Shown one piece after another: positions 22,442 through 33,971 of a stretch of DNA of 42,639 nt. The stretch lies in assembly GCA_004369045.1 (NCBI GenBank), contig ML213509.1, forward strand, positions 1,377,971 to 1,420,609. The letters are read 5' to 3'. The notes under the pieces are model-generated. The model was not told the origin of the DNA. It did not search any database and worked only from the letters and a program-made list of their open reading frames with translations. This DNA is from Heliocybe sulcata (lineage: Eukaryota; Basidiomycota; Agaricomycetes; Gloeophyllales; Gloeophyllaceae). Every line of letters starts with the position of its first letter. Positions within the stretch are counted from its first letter, which is position 1. The position numbers and the translations under genes are program-made.

Positions 22442-25379
22442 ATGTACTCTGCTAGATTCTGCTTTGTTCTTGCTGTTCTTGCTTCGTCTTGCCTGCTTCA
22501 GGCCGATGCTTCCCATTCATCGTCGCTGGGAGCCCATGCCAGGCGCACTGCGGGCATGAAGAAGGTGAAGCGTAGTGTCCTGCCTCGGGATAGCGTGCTG
22601 GGAGATTTGTTTGGCGGTTTGGGTAATGGGCTGGGTGATATTGGTAGTGGTGTTTCGAGTGAGTACCATGAATTCCTCGGGTTCGGACCTGATGCTACTG
22701 AACTCCTCTTCCAGGTGCTGGCAGCGACTTATTTGGGGGTCTTTTCCCTCCGGTAGCCAGCTCGTCCTCAGCGTCGAGCAGCTCATCTGCATCCTCGTCC
22801 TCGTCCTCGTCCTCGGATTCCTCCACTAGCTTGTCGTCCAGTTCGAGCGACTCTTCGTCCTCGAGTTCCTCCGCGACGAGCAGTAGCTCGTCGTCTTCGG
22901 CCGCCGTGACCTCCACGTCGTCCAGTGATCCCGCCACGTCGACTCCCTCGTCTACTGACTCGTCAACGTCGTCGCCAACGAGCGCATCATCCGACACTGC
23001 CACTAGTGCCAGCCCCGCGCCCACTACGACCTGTAATGAGCTCCTGGGTATCACACTCAGCTGTAGTACAGTGGCGCCATCGTCGACGGCTTCCTCAGAT
23101 GCTCCCAGTACTTCTGCATCCCCAACTATCACTGATAGCTCGTCCGCACCAAGTAACACCGTCCCTAGTGCGAGTCCCGCGCCCACGACGACCTGCAACG
23201 AGCTTTTGGGCATCACGCTCGACTGCAGCACGGTAGCTCCCACGTCTACTGCTTCCACAGATGCTTCCAGCTCCTCTGTGACTCCATCCGCCACGGACAG
23301 CTCGACGGATACTCCGAGCGCTACTAGTACTCCTACCGTTACAGATAGTACGACGGCCAGCCCAACTGGCACGGACAGCACGACGCCATCGCCCTCGTCG
23401 GACTCTAGCTCTGGCACGATCACCAGCGCTCCGACTGACACAAGCTCCCCTTCGAGCACCGTTTCGAGCAGCTCTGCGGACCTGACTACCAGCTGCTCGG
23501 GCGGCTTCCTGGGTATTGGCGCTCAGTGCACGACCGTCCAGCAGACGGCTACGAGCAGCGCGCCGAGCGACACTGCCTCTGCGTCGTCTTCTTCGGGTTC
23601 CACGGACACGAGTAGCGGTTCCGTGACCAGCACGTCATCCTCAGCCCCTACCGACACGAGTAGTGGCTCCCTGACCAGCGCGCCGGCCTCCACCGGAACT
23701 GCTACCGACAGCGGCAGCACGTCTAGCACAGTCGTAACGACGACCGCGTGCGATGTTGCACTCGGCATTACTTTGGGCTGCTCCACCGTCACCTCAACGC
23801 AAAGTGTGACGGACTCTGGTAGCTCGACCGTGTCTGGATCTGCTACGCTCACTTCGACTGCGACTGAGACGACGATTACGTCTGTCTCAGGATCGTCAAC
23901 GTTTACGACGGTTGTGTCCACCACTCTGTCAAGCTCGGATAATTCGACTATTACGAGTGGTACGATCACGTCCTCGGCGTCGACGACTGTGGTTACTAGC
24001 GTATCAGGCAATGCGACGACTACGTTCACGTATGTGTTGCCCTAATATCCGTTTGTCAAAAGCCATCTGACATCATCACAGCTCGACGGTTCCTATCAGT
24101 TCCACAATCTCTGGTAACTCCACGATCTCCAGCAGCTCTACCGGGAGCGTCAACGGGAGCAGTACGGTGACGATCAGCTTCCCAAGCAGTATCAGCACCA
24201 GCTCGAACTACTCCATCTCGACCACCCTTACTGCTTCTTCGTCCGCGCCGTCTTCCTCCTCGAGCGCCACGACGACCTTCTCGCAGGCACCCCTGCCCTC
24301 GTATATCACGGTGACCTCGCTGTTCTTCAACTCCGCTACCACCTCGAGCTCGAGCGCGTCATCAACGCAGACGAACCCCGACGCGCCCGCGACGACGCTT
24401 TCGGTGACGAAGGCTGCGACGCCGACTGCGAGCCCCACTGCGGTGGTGCTGCCGTCGGATTTGCCCGGAAGGATCTACCCGAGCACGCCGATGGCCGCGA
24501 GTGAGGATACGGATGGGTATACGATGATTAGTATCCTGTTTGATTCAGGGTTGAATTGGCAGTTTGTGAGCCAGCAGTGGGTGGCGTCCAGTCAGATCTT
24601 CTCTGGGTTCCCGCAGTGCTTGGAGGCTGCTCTCAGTATTGCTGGTGCGGATCCTGTCATGTCGATACAGTGCATGTGGAACTGACATCTGTTATGTAGA
24701 CTCCCAGGTGATGACCTACGCGCTGCAGGTGTATGTTCCGGAGACGTACAAGACTCCCGCGGACGTTGCTCAACTCGGCACTATGTGGTTGGGCTATGTC
24801 CCCTCGGACATGGTCGATAACCTCGCTCAGCAGATTAAGGCGAAGCAGTCTGCTTTCTATACTGGTACTTCTGGTCTCCCGGCCGAGCTCGCCGCACATG
24901 TGGACAGTTCGTTCGCTGTGACAACGTACCAGAATCCGGACGGCAGTAGTTCCGGCTCTGGATCATCCTCCAGCAACGCCAACACAAGCAGCTCTCCCTC
25001 TTCATCGTCGAGCAAAGTCCGCGAGAATGCCATCATCGGCATCGTCAGTGCACTCGGCGGTGTCACCCTCCTCGTGCTCAGCTACCTTGTCTACCGCTCA
25101 GTCAAGCAGAGGCAGGAGCTGGCGCACCGTCGTCTGTCGGACCCCGATCCCGCTGGCGTTCCTCCTCCTGAGCACGAGTTCGACCGCGACAGTATGGGCG
25201 GTCAACGCCGTCGCAGCTTCTACTACGCTGAGGACTCGCTGCGGGGTTTCGGAGGTCAGAGGCAACAGGAGGAGATGTACGACCACCGTGCCAGTCCTGA
25301 GGGCATGAGGGAGCGCCGTCCAGTTATGCCTGGGGCGATCTCTGCTCCTATTTTGAGGGACAACACCATGAACTGGTAG
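22442..25379 (+). CDS. MSB2: Msb2-like mucin-type transmembrane sensor
   Basis: Predicted 924 aa in four exons: 22442-22658, 22715-24029, 24082-24644 and 24700-25379. A signal peptide (MYSARFCFVLAVLASSCLLQADA) leads to a Ser/Thr-rich region of about 570 residues suited to O-mannosylation. The membrane-proximal globular part, DGYTMISILFDSGLNWQF ... MWLGYVPSDMVDNLAQQI, matches what I know of the Msb2/Hkr1 extracellular domain in basidiomycetes. Then come one TM helix (IIGIVSALGGVTLLVLSYLV, about residues 808-829) and a basic cytoplasmic tail of about 95 aa. In other fungi Msb2 works upstream of Cdc42 and the filamentation or osmotic MAPK pathway and is shed by proteolysis. Four Cys-pair modules interrupt the mucin region. 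Another single-pass mucin is the alternative if the globular domain is misassigned. Confidence 0.75.
23010..23235 (+). repeat. 162-nt direct repeat carrying a Cys-pair module
   Basis: The stretch around the first Cys pair (Cys codons at 23032 and 23062) recurs 162 nt later (23194 and 23224). Both copies encode PAPTTTCNELLGITL-x-CSTVAP. Two further, more diverged modules lie at 23494/23527 and 23749/23779. Confidence 0.85.
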
Positions 25380-25939
25380 AGCTGTGGAGTATAATGGTCG
25401 TGGGTGGATGCTTCTGGCGCACGGGACTACGGACTGCGGTACCCTTGAACAGCACCTGGAATCGAATCTTATACCCCATCCGCATCCCTGTTTTCTTTTT
25501 GACTGCGCTATCTTCTTTGGCCTTGTGACTGTTGTGGGATAGTGATGGCTTGACTAATTTATTTGGCTCTCATTCCGATGTACCAAAGATGTCTTACCCT
25601 CCTCGTGAGGGTGACTGTCATCTGGATGTGAAGCGTTAGTCTTTCCTCCATTTGTGTTATATCTTTATAGCTAACGTGCTCTTCATTATAATCTTCACTT
25701 CTGTGCTTACTCGGTATTGCCTGATTTTGTCAAATAGCCTTTACCGGCTTTGCTAGAGTAGTATTTGTTTTGCGCTTGCAGGACCTTTCACGATCCGAAG
25801 ACAATCTTGGTTTCTTTACGACTCGTGCTATCGCTTGTGTGCACTGGCTGCACGCACACACCGTAGCTATGACCAACTTTGTAATCGTTACTGCGGTTAC
25901 GGAATAGGGCAATCGCATGGGTGAAGCAATAAGAATCAT
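25380..25939. other. 3' flank of the Msb2-like gene
   Basis: 560 bases after the stop with no gene supported. T-rich stretches near 25490-25510 and 25625-25740 are candidate 3' UTR and poly(A) sequence. Minus-strand frames starting beyond 26000 run through the inverted-repeat element and are shadows. Confidence 0.4.
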
Positions 25940-25966
25940 TACTATCACGTGTGGGGAGTTTGACAA
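25940..25966 (+). repeat. Left terminal inverted repeat
   Basis: 27 bp; pairs with 26601-26627 with two mismatches (positions 9 and 14 of the repeat). Confidence 0.75.
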
Positions 25967-26600
25967 GTGTATTGGGGTTGACAATAAAAACAATGTGCTG
26001 TAGCGCTCTCCGCACCGCACCGTTTGTCTTAGGATTTTGTATGAATATCAAGTACACCCTAGAGCATGCATTCATGAAGGCAGAATAATTTATTGTCGCA
26101 GACTTGACCGGTGAACATCTGTATGTTGCTGATACACGACCCATCCTAAAGAAGTAACTGGAAGATCTTCTTCGCAAATGGGGCTCTTTCTTGCAGATAA
26201 ATCAAAGGAGAAACATTGGCTAGTATTAAAGTCTACCCCACAAACCCGATTGATGAAAGCTCGGACGTAGCTGTTTTAGGATGCTGCTGAAGAGTGCAAG
26301 GATTCCAGAGCGTGACTATTTTTAAGCTCCGCTCAAATGTAACAAGACGCTTCTCGCGTATGAGAAGGCGGAGTCCGAAATGGCCACTGTGACATCGCGT
26401 GACCAAATCGTCAAACTCCCCTGTCAAGTGTTAGCAAATTCTGGCCGAACTCAGTATTTGGCTGCCGAAGCACCCTTCCCCGGTGAGTCTTGCTATTATT
26501 ATTGGATAACATATGGTGCAACATAAAATCGCATCTATCTAGCCAAGCAGCGCCCATATTGGTGCAGAATCGGGTGAGTTGTAGGCTTAAGAGTAGGAGA

Positions 26601-26627
26601 TTGTCAAACTCCCTACACATGATAGTA
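26601..26627 (-). repeat. Right terminal inverted repeat
   Basis: 27 bp; reverse complement of 25940-25966 with two mismatches, ending in TA. Confidence 0.75.
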
Positions 26628-26740
26628 TGGGAATATCAGACGTGGGCTGTGAATACATCAGGTCAGAGGGTGACAGGGAAGTAAAAGATCACTGATGTCC
26701 GTCATTGACCTGACAGGATGCAGGGATCCTTCTCTTCGGC

Positions 26741-28367
26741 TCATGCAGCATAGCCGGTCTGGCCAGGGACCACTCCGAACGCAGGGCCACCTCTGCCAAA
26801 CATCCTTCTCAAGTCGCCTGCCAGTATGTCTGGCTTTTCGTAGGCGGCAAAGTGACCACCACTAGAGTGTTCGGTGCAAAAGACGACTTCCCCAACAGTG
26901 TGCATCCACCTACACGGACTTCAGTCGTCTGTGTTTGCCGCAGATGCCTTAGACTTACGATTTTGGGGCATGGAACAGCTCTACCGGGAAGTATGAGACG
27001 CCCATGGGCACCCCTTGTACTTTCGGTTGGTCGATGAGGTCCTTGGCCTGGTGAGTTTCGTAGTATATGCGCGTGGATGCCGTCGGGCCAGCTCTTGAGA
27101 ACCAGTATATTGAAACCCATGTCAGTACTGTAGCGGGCCGGAAATGTCAATCCTTTTGACCGAGTGCGTGCTTCGTTCTATTTGTCCCTACCTTCATCGT
27201 CGTCCCACTGGTACTTGTCCGTCCAGTGCACTAGCTTTTCATATATCCAAGCGAGTAATCCGGCTGGGGAGTCCGCGAGACTGTAGCCCAGCGTCTGAGG
27301 TTGGGTGGACTGCTCCACGGAGTAACCTGTCCCTTTGGAACGGAACTGCGCTTGGTGTTCCAACCCCTTGCGCTCGGACTCTGAATAAGGACTAAATGGC
27401 GTGTAGGTGTGAAGAAGGTGGTTAAATGCGAGAACCGGGTTCTGCGCAAAACCGGGTTCTTGCGCGCTATGAATGTTGACTCGTACGGTGAATTCGGGGG
27501 GCGTGAAGAAATGCCTTACAGTGTGCAGTTGGTGTGCCATGCTTTAACATGTGTGCCGCCGTACAGTGATGCCATCCGGCGGGTGATCTGTAGAGACTGG
27601 ATGCTAGCATTTCGAGACGTACGAATCTGCAGGATATGGTACTCACAACATAGCCCCAATCTCCGCCTTGAGTGACTGCGTCGCAAAGGGAGGCATATCA
27701 GAACTATTACCATCATCTGATACTTAGGGATTCACCGTATTCCGCATATCCCAGCGCTTCCATCAGCTTATGGCCAAGCTTTGAAGTAGAAAATGCGCTC
27801 TTATACTATATTCACCGTCTGGTCACAGATCTCCTCACCTCAGCATACTGCGCAAGCGCAAATCCTTTCTGATGAGGTGCTTCTGAGAAACCGTAGCCCG
27901 GTAGGCCTAGGACTACGACGTGAAATGTGGGGTACTCTGGAGAGACATCCGTAAGTTGAGGAATGATCTTGCGCGCTTCGAAGAAACTGCCAGGCCCTGT
28001 CCGTATTGAATGTAATTCAGCAAAGTTGACATGAAGCAACAACAAACTCACACCCATGAACGAATAACAGCGGAATAGCATTGGCATCCGTACTCCGTTG
28101 ATGCAGATAATGAACATTGAGAGTACCGAACCCATTCACTTCGATATCCCTCGTAAACTGGGGCAGCTCATTGAGTTCCGCCTCGTATTTCCTCCAGTCA
28201 TAGCTGTCCTTCCATCGAGCGAGAAGTCGCTTCATATCTGACAGAGGCACTCCATAGTCCCATTTAACATCGTCGAGCTCGTCCGGCAACCTCGTGAGCG
28301 CCAGCTTCTGCTGCAGCGCCTCGAGCGATTCGTTGGAGACGGCGATTTTGAACGGGCGCTCGGACAT
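26741..28367 (-). CDS. Epoxide hydrolase A (EHN / alpha-beta hydrolase)
   Basis: Eight-exon model with all splice phases consistent, about 400 aa. It begins MSERPFKIAVSNESLEALQQ, the EHN lid domain, with [16 protein letters not shown] and RWKDSYDWRKYEAELN. The core fold has the oxyanion HGWPGSF (Trp codon split by intron 1), GLPGYGFSEAP, the nucleophile motif TQGGDWG (Asp attacks the epoxide), [11 protein letters not shown], and the catalytic His in SGGHFAAYEKP. It ends VVPGQTGYAA. No TM anchor or signal peptide is seen, so it is probably soluble. Epoxide hydrolases add water to epoxides to give diols; substrates may be plant, lipid or self-made epoxides. It is last in a same-strand run with B, 232 bp away, and is closest to C by eye. 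No defect found. Confidence 0.9.
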
Positions 28368-28599
28368 CGCTGAGACAAATTGAAAAACACACAAGCGGCG
28401 TCAACCAGGAGCAGTACGCAACTGTGAGAGCTCGATGTGCGACTTAAAAGCACCGTCGGCGTCATCTGAGCTGCCCAACGCAGCAAGGCCCATGATGGTA
28501 GAGAAGTTACTTGGAGCAATGTGCGGCGCCACAACCGCGACACGATTGTGACACTGAGCCGTGGGTGGATTCCGTACACAAGCAAGTAATATGTGACCG

Positions 28600-30215
28600 C
28601 TAGCTACTGTAACCGTTCTTGCCTGGGACCACAGCGAAGGCAGGTCCAGCCTTGCCAAACATCCGCCTAACGTCCGTAACGAGCTGTTCGGGCTGCTCGT
28701 GTGCGGCAAAGTGGCCGCCCTTTGCATGGTCGGAACAGAACACCATATCACCCACTGTCCGCATCCACCTATATAATAGTATATGGACGCCTTGGTTTGA
28801 TCTTACGTCAGAGAGAGCAAGTAAACGTCACGCACGACTTAGGCGAGACGACAAGCTCTGCGGCGAAGTACGAGACACCCATTGGTAGACCGGTGACTTT
28901 GGGTTCATTATTGCGGCCGCCCGACTTGCGAGTTTCGTAGTAGATGCGAATCGATGCGGCCGGTCCAGCTCTTGAAAACCAATACAGGGATATCCAGGTC
29001 AGAACTGCGGGACAGAATATGTACTTAGCCCATGCTATAAGGTCGATGCAACTCACCTTCATCATCATCCCATGGATAAGCATCTGTCCAGTTCACGAGC
29101 TTCTCGAATATCCAAGCTAGCAAGCCAATAGGAGAGTCAGCAAGACTATACCCCAGCGTCTGCGGCTGGGTGCCTTGTTCGTGGGCATAGCCGCGCCCTT
29201 GCGACTCGAACCATTCTATCCGTTTCAGACCCCGGCGCTCTGCCTCCGTATAAGGACTGTAGAGTGTACTCGTGTGCAGCAAGTGCTTGAGAGCTAGAAG
29301 AGGACTGCGCCCTATACTCGGAACATCTGCACTGCAGTCCTGCGTCAGAATATCGGCCTGAAATGGTCCTGAACGGAGGCGTACAGAGTGAAGTTGGTGT
29401 GCCAGGCCATGACGTGCTTCCTGCCGTACAACTGAGCCATCCTACGCGTAATCTGGCACACGCTGGTCAGTTAAATCCTGGCGGATTTTCTGTGGGAAAT
29501 CATACCATATGTCCCCAGTCTCCTCCTTGAGTGACTGAGTTTGAGCGTCAATTTCGCTGCCAGTCATGAAATAAAGTGAATTGTTACCGAATTTCTCATA
29601 GCCCAGAGTTTGCATAAGCTTAAGACCAACCTGGCTTACGGTTAGATCGGCACCAGATGCATTCGGAAGATAGATAAATTCACCTCAGCGTACTGAGACA
29701 TACCGAATCCTGTCTTGTTAGGTGCTTCAGAGAACCCAAATCCGGGCAGGCCAAGCACCACAACATGGAAAGATGGGTATTCTGGGGACACCGAAGTTAA
29801 TAGAGGCAATATCTTGCGACCTTCCCAGAAGCCGCCTGGCCCTAAATAGAGTAATGAGCTAGATGTAGGCGCCATCGAAAAGGAGACACGTACATCCATG
29901 TACAAAGAGAAGAGGTATAGCATGTTCTTGCGCGCTCTTCTGGTAGAGATAGTGAATATTTAGTTCCCCGAAGCCGTCGACTGCGATGTCGAGAGTAAAC
30001 ATGGGTAACTCATTTAACTCCGCTTCGTGCTTCCTCCAGTCATACCCATCCTTCCACCGAGCAACCAGACGCTTGACATCTGCTAGCGGTACACCATACT
30101 GCCATCCAGCGTCCTCGAGCTCGTCAGACAACCGCGAAAGATCAAGCTTCTTTCGAAGCAAGTCCAGATCCTCGTCTGGCACGAAGATCTTGAATGCTTG
30201 CCCAGGAGCAGTCAT
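28600..30215 (-). CDS. Epoxide hydrolase B (EHN / alpha-beta hydrolase)
   Basis: Same eight-exon layout as A, C and D. It starts [20 protein letters not shown], three residues longer than the others at the N-terminus. The EHN part has [20 protein letters not shown]. Core motifs are [36 protein letters not shown] (nucleophile Asp), [16 protein letters not shown] and [16 protein letters not shown] (catalytic His), ending [10 protein letters not shown]. The intron before [17 protein letters not shown] uses the acceptor that restores the frame, so an apparent stop in a neighbouring reading is intronic. By eye it is nearest to D: both share [18 protein letters not shown] and the VPGKNGY ending. 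About 110 bp upstream lies a CACGTGAT-containing motif. The gene appears intact. Confidence 0.9.
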
Positions 30216-30310
30216 GATGGAGGATCAAGAGGGCTGCAGCCTGCAGCAAATTAATCCACATGCGAACGAAGAAACAAGGAGAGCGCGAGACCTCCGGGAG
30301 AAGTCGCGGG

Positions 30311-30342
30311 ACGAGACGCGTTCACGTGATCTGATAAGCGCC
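30311..30342 (-). promoter_or_regulatory. CACGTGAT-containing upstream element of epoxide hydrolase B
   Basis: TTCACGTGATCTGATAAGCG lies about 110 bp upstream of B. Similar blocks occur at 31691-31718 (TCATGTGATCTCGTAAGCGC), near 36528-36550 upstream of C, and at 42601-42633. CACGTG is the E-box bound by bHLH factors; a regulatory role is inferred from repetition and placement. Confidence 0.4.
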
Positions 30343-30499
30343 CTAAGAAAGCGGCGCTGCTGGGTAGGCGGCCTAGGCGGCCAAGTATATGGAAAGGCAA
30401 GGCGTCGAACGGATGAAAATGTACGCGTTACTATGACATGACGGGCGCCAGCGGGGTCCCTGTAATATGTGAATGTATGCGCAGGAGAGAAAAGAGAGG

Positions 30500-30690
30500 A
30501 AAGCATGAAAGCCAGGAAACGGCAGTACTCTGAGGGTGTGCTTGCTGACTGAATGGTCCGCTGGCTGAATGGTCCAGAGACAGAGGCAGCTACCAGCCGA
30601 GCTAGACTGGTATGTATTAGAAGGAGCACTAAGCTCAGTGCTTTGGCCGAGGAGCGAGAACGATGAAACACAAGAGGAGAGATCATTGAA
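30500..30690 (-). pseudogene. Relic resembling the 5' end of the S33 hydrolase gene
   Basis: On the minus strand the frame reads SLVLLLIHTSLARLVAASVS, which lines up with the signal peptide FGLLLLIHVGLAQLGAAST of the intact S33-like gene at 33971. The DNA alongside is also similar (ACTCCTAATTCATG-like against CCTTCTAATACATA). Nothing of the mature enzyme follows, so this is probably a truncated duplicate. A short coincidental hydrophobic match cannot be excluded. Confidence 0.4.
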
Positions 30691-30949
30691 CTCCGAGACT
30701 GCCAGTGGGAATGGCTCTACGTTTCCCTCATTGACGGCGTCTCCTATAACGAGACGAAGCCAATTGTTCTCTCCGAAGGACTCTCCCTTTACTCCGCAGT
30801 GGCCCTCAGTTGCTGGAGGCCACAACGCAAAGAACTAGGTCCGTCCACCGAGAGAGCTATGAATGGTGGGAGGCTATATTTGTATAGCCATTCCGCAAGA
30901 AAGAGGGTTCGAGCGCACCGTCAGGTAGTCAAACTTTGACATCGATGCT

Positions 30950-31150
30950 GCCGCCAGATGCACAATTCCGGATATGATCAAAAAGCCCTGTGGACTCATG
31001 TGCAGCTTTCCTACGACGGTCTCGTAGTTCTAAATTGCAGTCTAGAGACAAAGTCGAGATGCTGTGAAAGACAGTCAGCCATTAACGCAACATCCGACCA
31101 GCACAAGCAACTTACTAAAACGTACACTTGCATGCTCTCCGGTACGGAAG
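30950..31150 (-). pseudogene. Diverged duplicate of the 34200-34400 gene-end segment
   Basis: Block 31046-31150 aligns with 34290-34385: both have GTCGAGATGCTGT on the plus strand, then an intron-sized gap and GCATGC about 90 nt on. Read on the minus strand, both keep a GT donor, a polypyrimidine-CAG acceptor and CATCTCGACT after it. In this copy the next codons are TSRLCL and a stop. Confidence 0.4.
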
Positions 31151-31159
31151 TGTCTGCTG

Positions 31160-31794
31160 GCAGCAATCACTCCGATAAACCGATCAGTATCAGGAACCAT
31201 ACGGCGATGCTATAGTGGGCTCTCCAACATCGCACTATAGCCTTCAATTAATCCCGCAGAAATCACCTAATGGATCACAGAAAGGATTGCTTGCAGCCCA
31301 GATTATGTGTAATGACCATCGAGTGTAACTACTTTCTCAGTCTAATCAGCACTAGTTGGTGACCCTATGTAAATCACAAGACATACCTGCTTCACGTGAA
31401 GGCACTCGAGAACATGACTTGCGACCCCCCATGGTAGTGAGATTGGTCGAGACGCAGCGTATCGCGACAGGGCAATGGAGACGACGCCGTTAGACAGGTA
31501 TGTATAAGTATCCAACGCTCATGCTTGCCACTTGCCACTCTATGCCCTACGCAAAAATATTTGCGAACATCCATTTTCATGTGAAATCAATGCGGAAGGA
31601 GTTTGATACGGAGAGATGCAAAGAGCGTGGAGAGATGCGAAAAGAGCGAGACGGCGGACATGTCACCGGTCACGGGTGAGCGCGAGAGGTCACGATGTCA
31701 TGTGATCTCGTAAGCGCCGTGAGGGCATTCGAAACTTCATATCAAGGCAGTACTTATGTCCATACCATAAGCATCGGCTACGTGTAGGACATGA
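31160..31794. other. Spacer with promoter-like block, no gene
   Basis: Between the relic segment and the S33-like stop. The part 31600-31718 resembles the B promoter region (30240-30345): purine-rich GAGCGAGAC-type sequence followed by the CATGTGATC/AAGCGCC motif. It suggests a promoter copy left behind without its gene. The minus frame 31392-31580 has no recognisable motif. Confidence 0.35.
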
Positions 31795-33971
31795 CTATAG
31801 TGCTTCTAAAGTGCTCAAGCTAGCGCTGAGAGCTATCCATGCTTCTCTCGATTCCAAGTCCAAGCCCTCTGTACGGTTTGCAGCTGCACTCTCATTGAAG
31901 GGCGTGAACGGCAACTGATCGACTTGGCAGGCCGTGTAGTCGCCGTCCGGCAGTTCTCCGTAGAGCATATATGATTGTACGATGGGTAGGGTGCAGAAGG
32001 ACACCTGGCTGATCGTGCAGTGACCCAGGCCACCCACTTGTTGCACCAAGCGAGCATTGTCACCGAGACGTTCTTGAGTGCGTACAGCGCTGGCTAGGGC
32101 AGCCACAGGATCGAATGTCTGACTGAGGAGCAGGTTCGTGAGCCAGTGAGCACACTTGCGCGAACTAGGGCTTACCTGAGGACGAGGATTGGATCTCGCA
32201 GAGTACCGGGTGCTAAGTCAAAGGTACCGTTGTAGCGACTCTTGCTAGGCATGATGTTCCCCCAGAATTGACACAATCCCAATTGGTACAGCATCTCGCC
32301 AAGAACCGGTGAATTTTGTGTCACGGCTTCGATCACATTCTGCGTGAGCTGATCGATAGTCAGAGGTGGGTGCGACTGATCGTACGGCTTTGCATCATTA
32401 CACTGCGGCATTATAAGTCAGTACCAGAAGTGCTGACGAAGTCACACATAGCCCCGTACGTACGTAGATCATGGACGTTGCGTAACCTGAGTCATCAGGC
32501 TGCGAGGCATCAGCCGAGTTGAGCCCTGTTGCAGTCGCTTGGGCTATCAGCGTATAATTCCCAGAGAATGCCTCAGACAATATCTCTCCGAGAAGTGGCC
32601 AGGAGAGTATGTCGTACATGGCCTCGAAAATGATATATCTCAGGTTTCCGGCATTAATGGGGACCTGACCGTAGTCCGCTCCGAGGTCGGTGACGAAGGC
32701 AGGAGAGCGGTATAAAGAGTCGAGGGTGTTGTCAATCATAGATAGTATCCCTGGCGCTGTAAGGTTGGAGATCGCGCAGGCGTTGCCTGAAGAAGCACAG
32801 CTAGTGGCGAACCCTTCAAGAACGTGCCCCATGTCGGTAGTAACTGCAAAGGGCCCGATATGAATATTTCGGAAGATAGTTGAAGAGATTCGTACCGTTC
32901 ACGGGTTGGATTGGGTAGTCAGACCAACCGACAACATCCACAATGCCATCAATAATGATACGTCCAAGCCGTTCGGGAGGGAGTATGGCAAGCATGTACT
33001 GCCCAATCACAGTTCCGTAGGACCAGCCCCAATCTATGAAAGCGATACTTGAGACCGTGAAGACCTGTACAAATGAGATAAAACAGCAGACAGACAGTTT
33101 ATTGGTGCGTCGTCTCCATCAATCAACTTTGAGAGTATATCGATGTCGTGAACTACAGCCTCGGTCCCTGTTCATTCGAGCTTCGATATACCTTCGCAAA
33201 CTGGAAAATGATAGAGGATACCAAAGAGCTTCACGGTATTTCCGAGCCTCTCGAAGCACTGAGCGGATAATGCTGCAGTCTCCGAAGTCACGTTAATCAA
33301 TTGATACTTGAGATTTTCTGCGACGTCGGACGTTATATTGGACGGGAGATTGAGGCGAAAGTTGCTCGTATTTCTGACGAACATTTCTTCCTCGAGGAGG
33401 CTATCAAAGCATGAGACATACGGCTTAGATTGTCGGACTCCTCGAGGGTCGAATCCGATGATATCGTACTGTCCTGTGAGTCGTCACTGCGAGCAGCACA
33501 TAGGGTAGCATGAACGGTTCGTACCTTTCAGAACTGCTGAGAGATTCTGACCAAGAACGAAATTGAAGATGGAGCCGGATACCCCTGCAACACCGTCAGC
33601 ACGCCAGCAAGCAGAGAGAACCATTATTAATTTACCTGGTCCTCCCGGATTTATAAAAATACTTCCAAGTCTAATAAGTAAAGCCGTTAGTCCTTACTCT
33701 AGAGAGTGTGAGGGAGGGCAAACTTATGCGTGGTATTTGTCCCTTGAATCCGATTCACGAATATTGTCGCTGTCCTTGTGTCGCTAGCGTCGTTGTAGTC
33801 GAGCGGAACGGAGATATTCGCGCATTGAAACCGTTCATAGTCACTTCCGCATGAACCCCAAGAAACAGTCGTATTGTAAGAGCGGGCTTGCAGACTGGAG
33901 GTGTCGTAGACAGTAGAGGCAGCTCCGAGCTGGGCCAGACCCACATGAATTAGGAGTAACAAGCCGAACAT
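31795..33971 (-). CDS. Secreted alpha/beta hydrolase, peptidase S33 / TAP-like family
   Basis: About 540 aa in roughly ten exons, similar to tripeptidyl aminopeptidase-type hydrolases. Start MFGLLLLIHVGLAQLGAAS is a signal peptide; an upstream in-frame ATG would bury it, so 33971 is preferred. Then SWGSCGSDYERFQCANISVPLDYND, the oxyanion motif FINPGGPG, YDIIGFDPRGVRQSKPYVSC, VVHDIDILSKLIDG, and the nucleophile elbow INYWGWSYGTVIGQ (Ser in SYGT). The TAP-like C-terminal part includes GGLGHCTISQVSFCTLP and ends LSTLEAL. Many Asn-x-Ser/Thr sites fit secretion. Family members release short peptides or hydrolyse esters and amides; the substrate is unknown. It sits between the two epoxide hydrolase pairs on the same strand. 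It looks intact. Confidence 0.85.

Larger units (their letters stand above)
25940..26627. mobile_element. MITE-like element with 27-bp terminal inverted repeats and TA ends
   Basis: Left end 25940-25966 (TACTATCACGTGTGGGGAGT then TTGACAA) and right end 26601-26627 are inverted copies with 25 of 27 positions matching. The repeat stops abruptly on both the inner and outer side. Both ends carry TA outermost, which suggests a Tc1/mariner-type TA target site, so the mobile part would be 25942-26625. The 688 bp have no transposase-like frame, so the element would be non-autonomous. A third, shorter copy of the core GTCAAACTCCC lies inside at 26410-26420. I could check only this one copy. Confidence 0.65.

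Noticed and set aside
22233-22559. 108-aa plus-strand frame over the Msb2-like start
   Set aside because: Out of frame with the supported gene, without motif; the pyrimidine-rich leader keeps it open by composition.
22695-23459. 254-aa minus-strand frame rich in Val, Glu and Asp
   Set aside because: Antisense shadow of the Ser/Thr repeat codons in the Msb2-like gene; no start context or family.
29300-29345. Apparent stop codon in epoxide hydrolase B suggesting a pseudogene
   Set aside because: Disappears when the phase-2 acceptor before DVPSIGR is used; the paralogues have an intron at the same place.
30905-30920. GGTTCGAGC B-box-like motif
   Set aside because: No A box or acceptor stem upstream; an isolated match.
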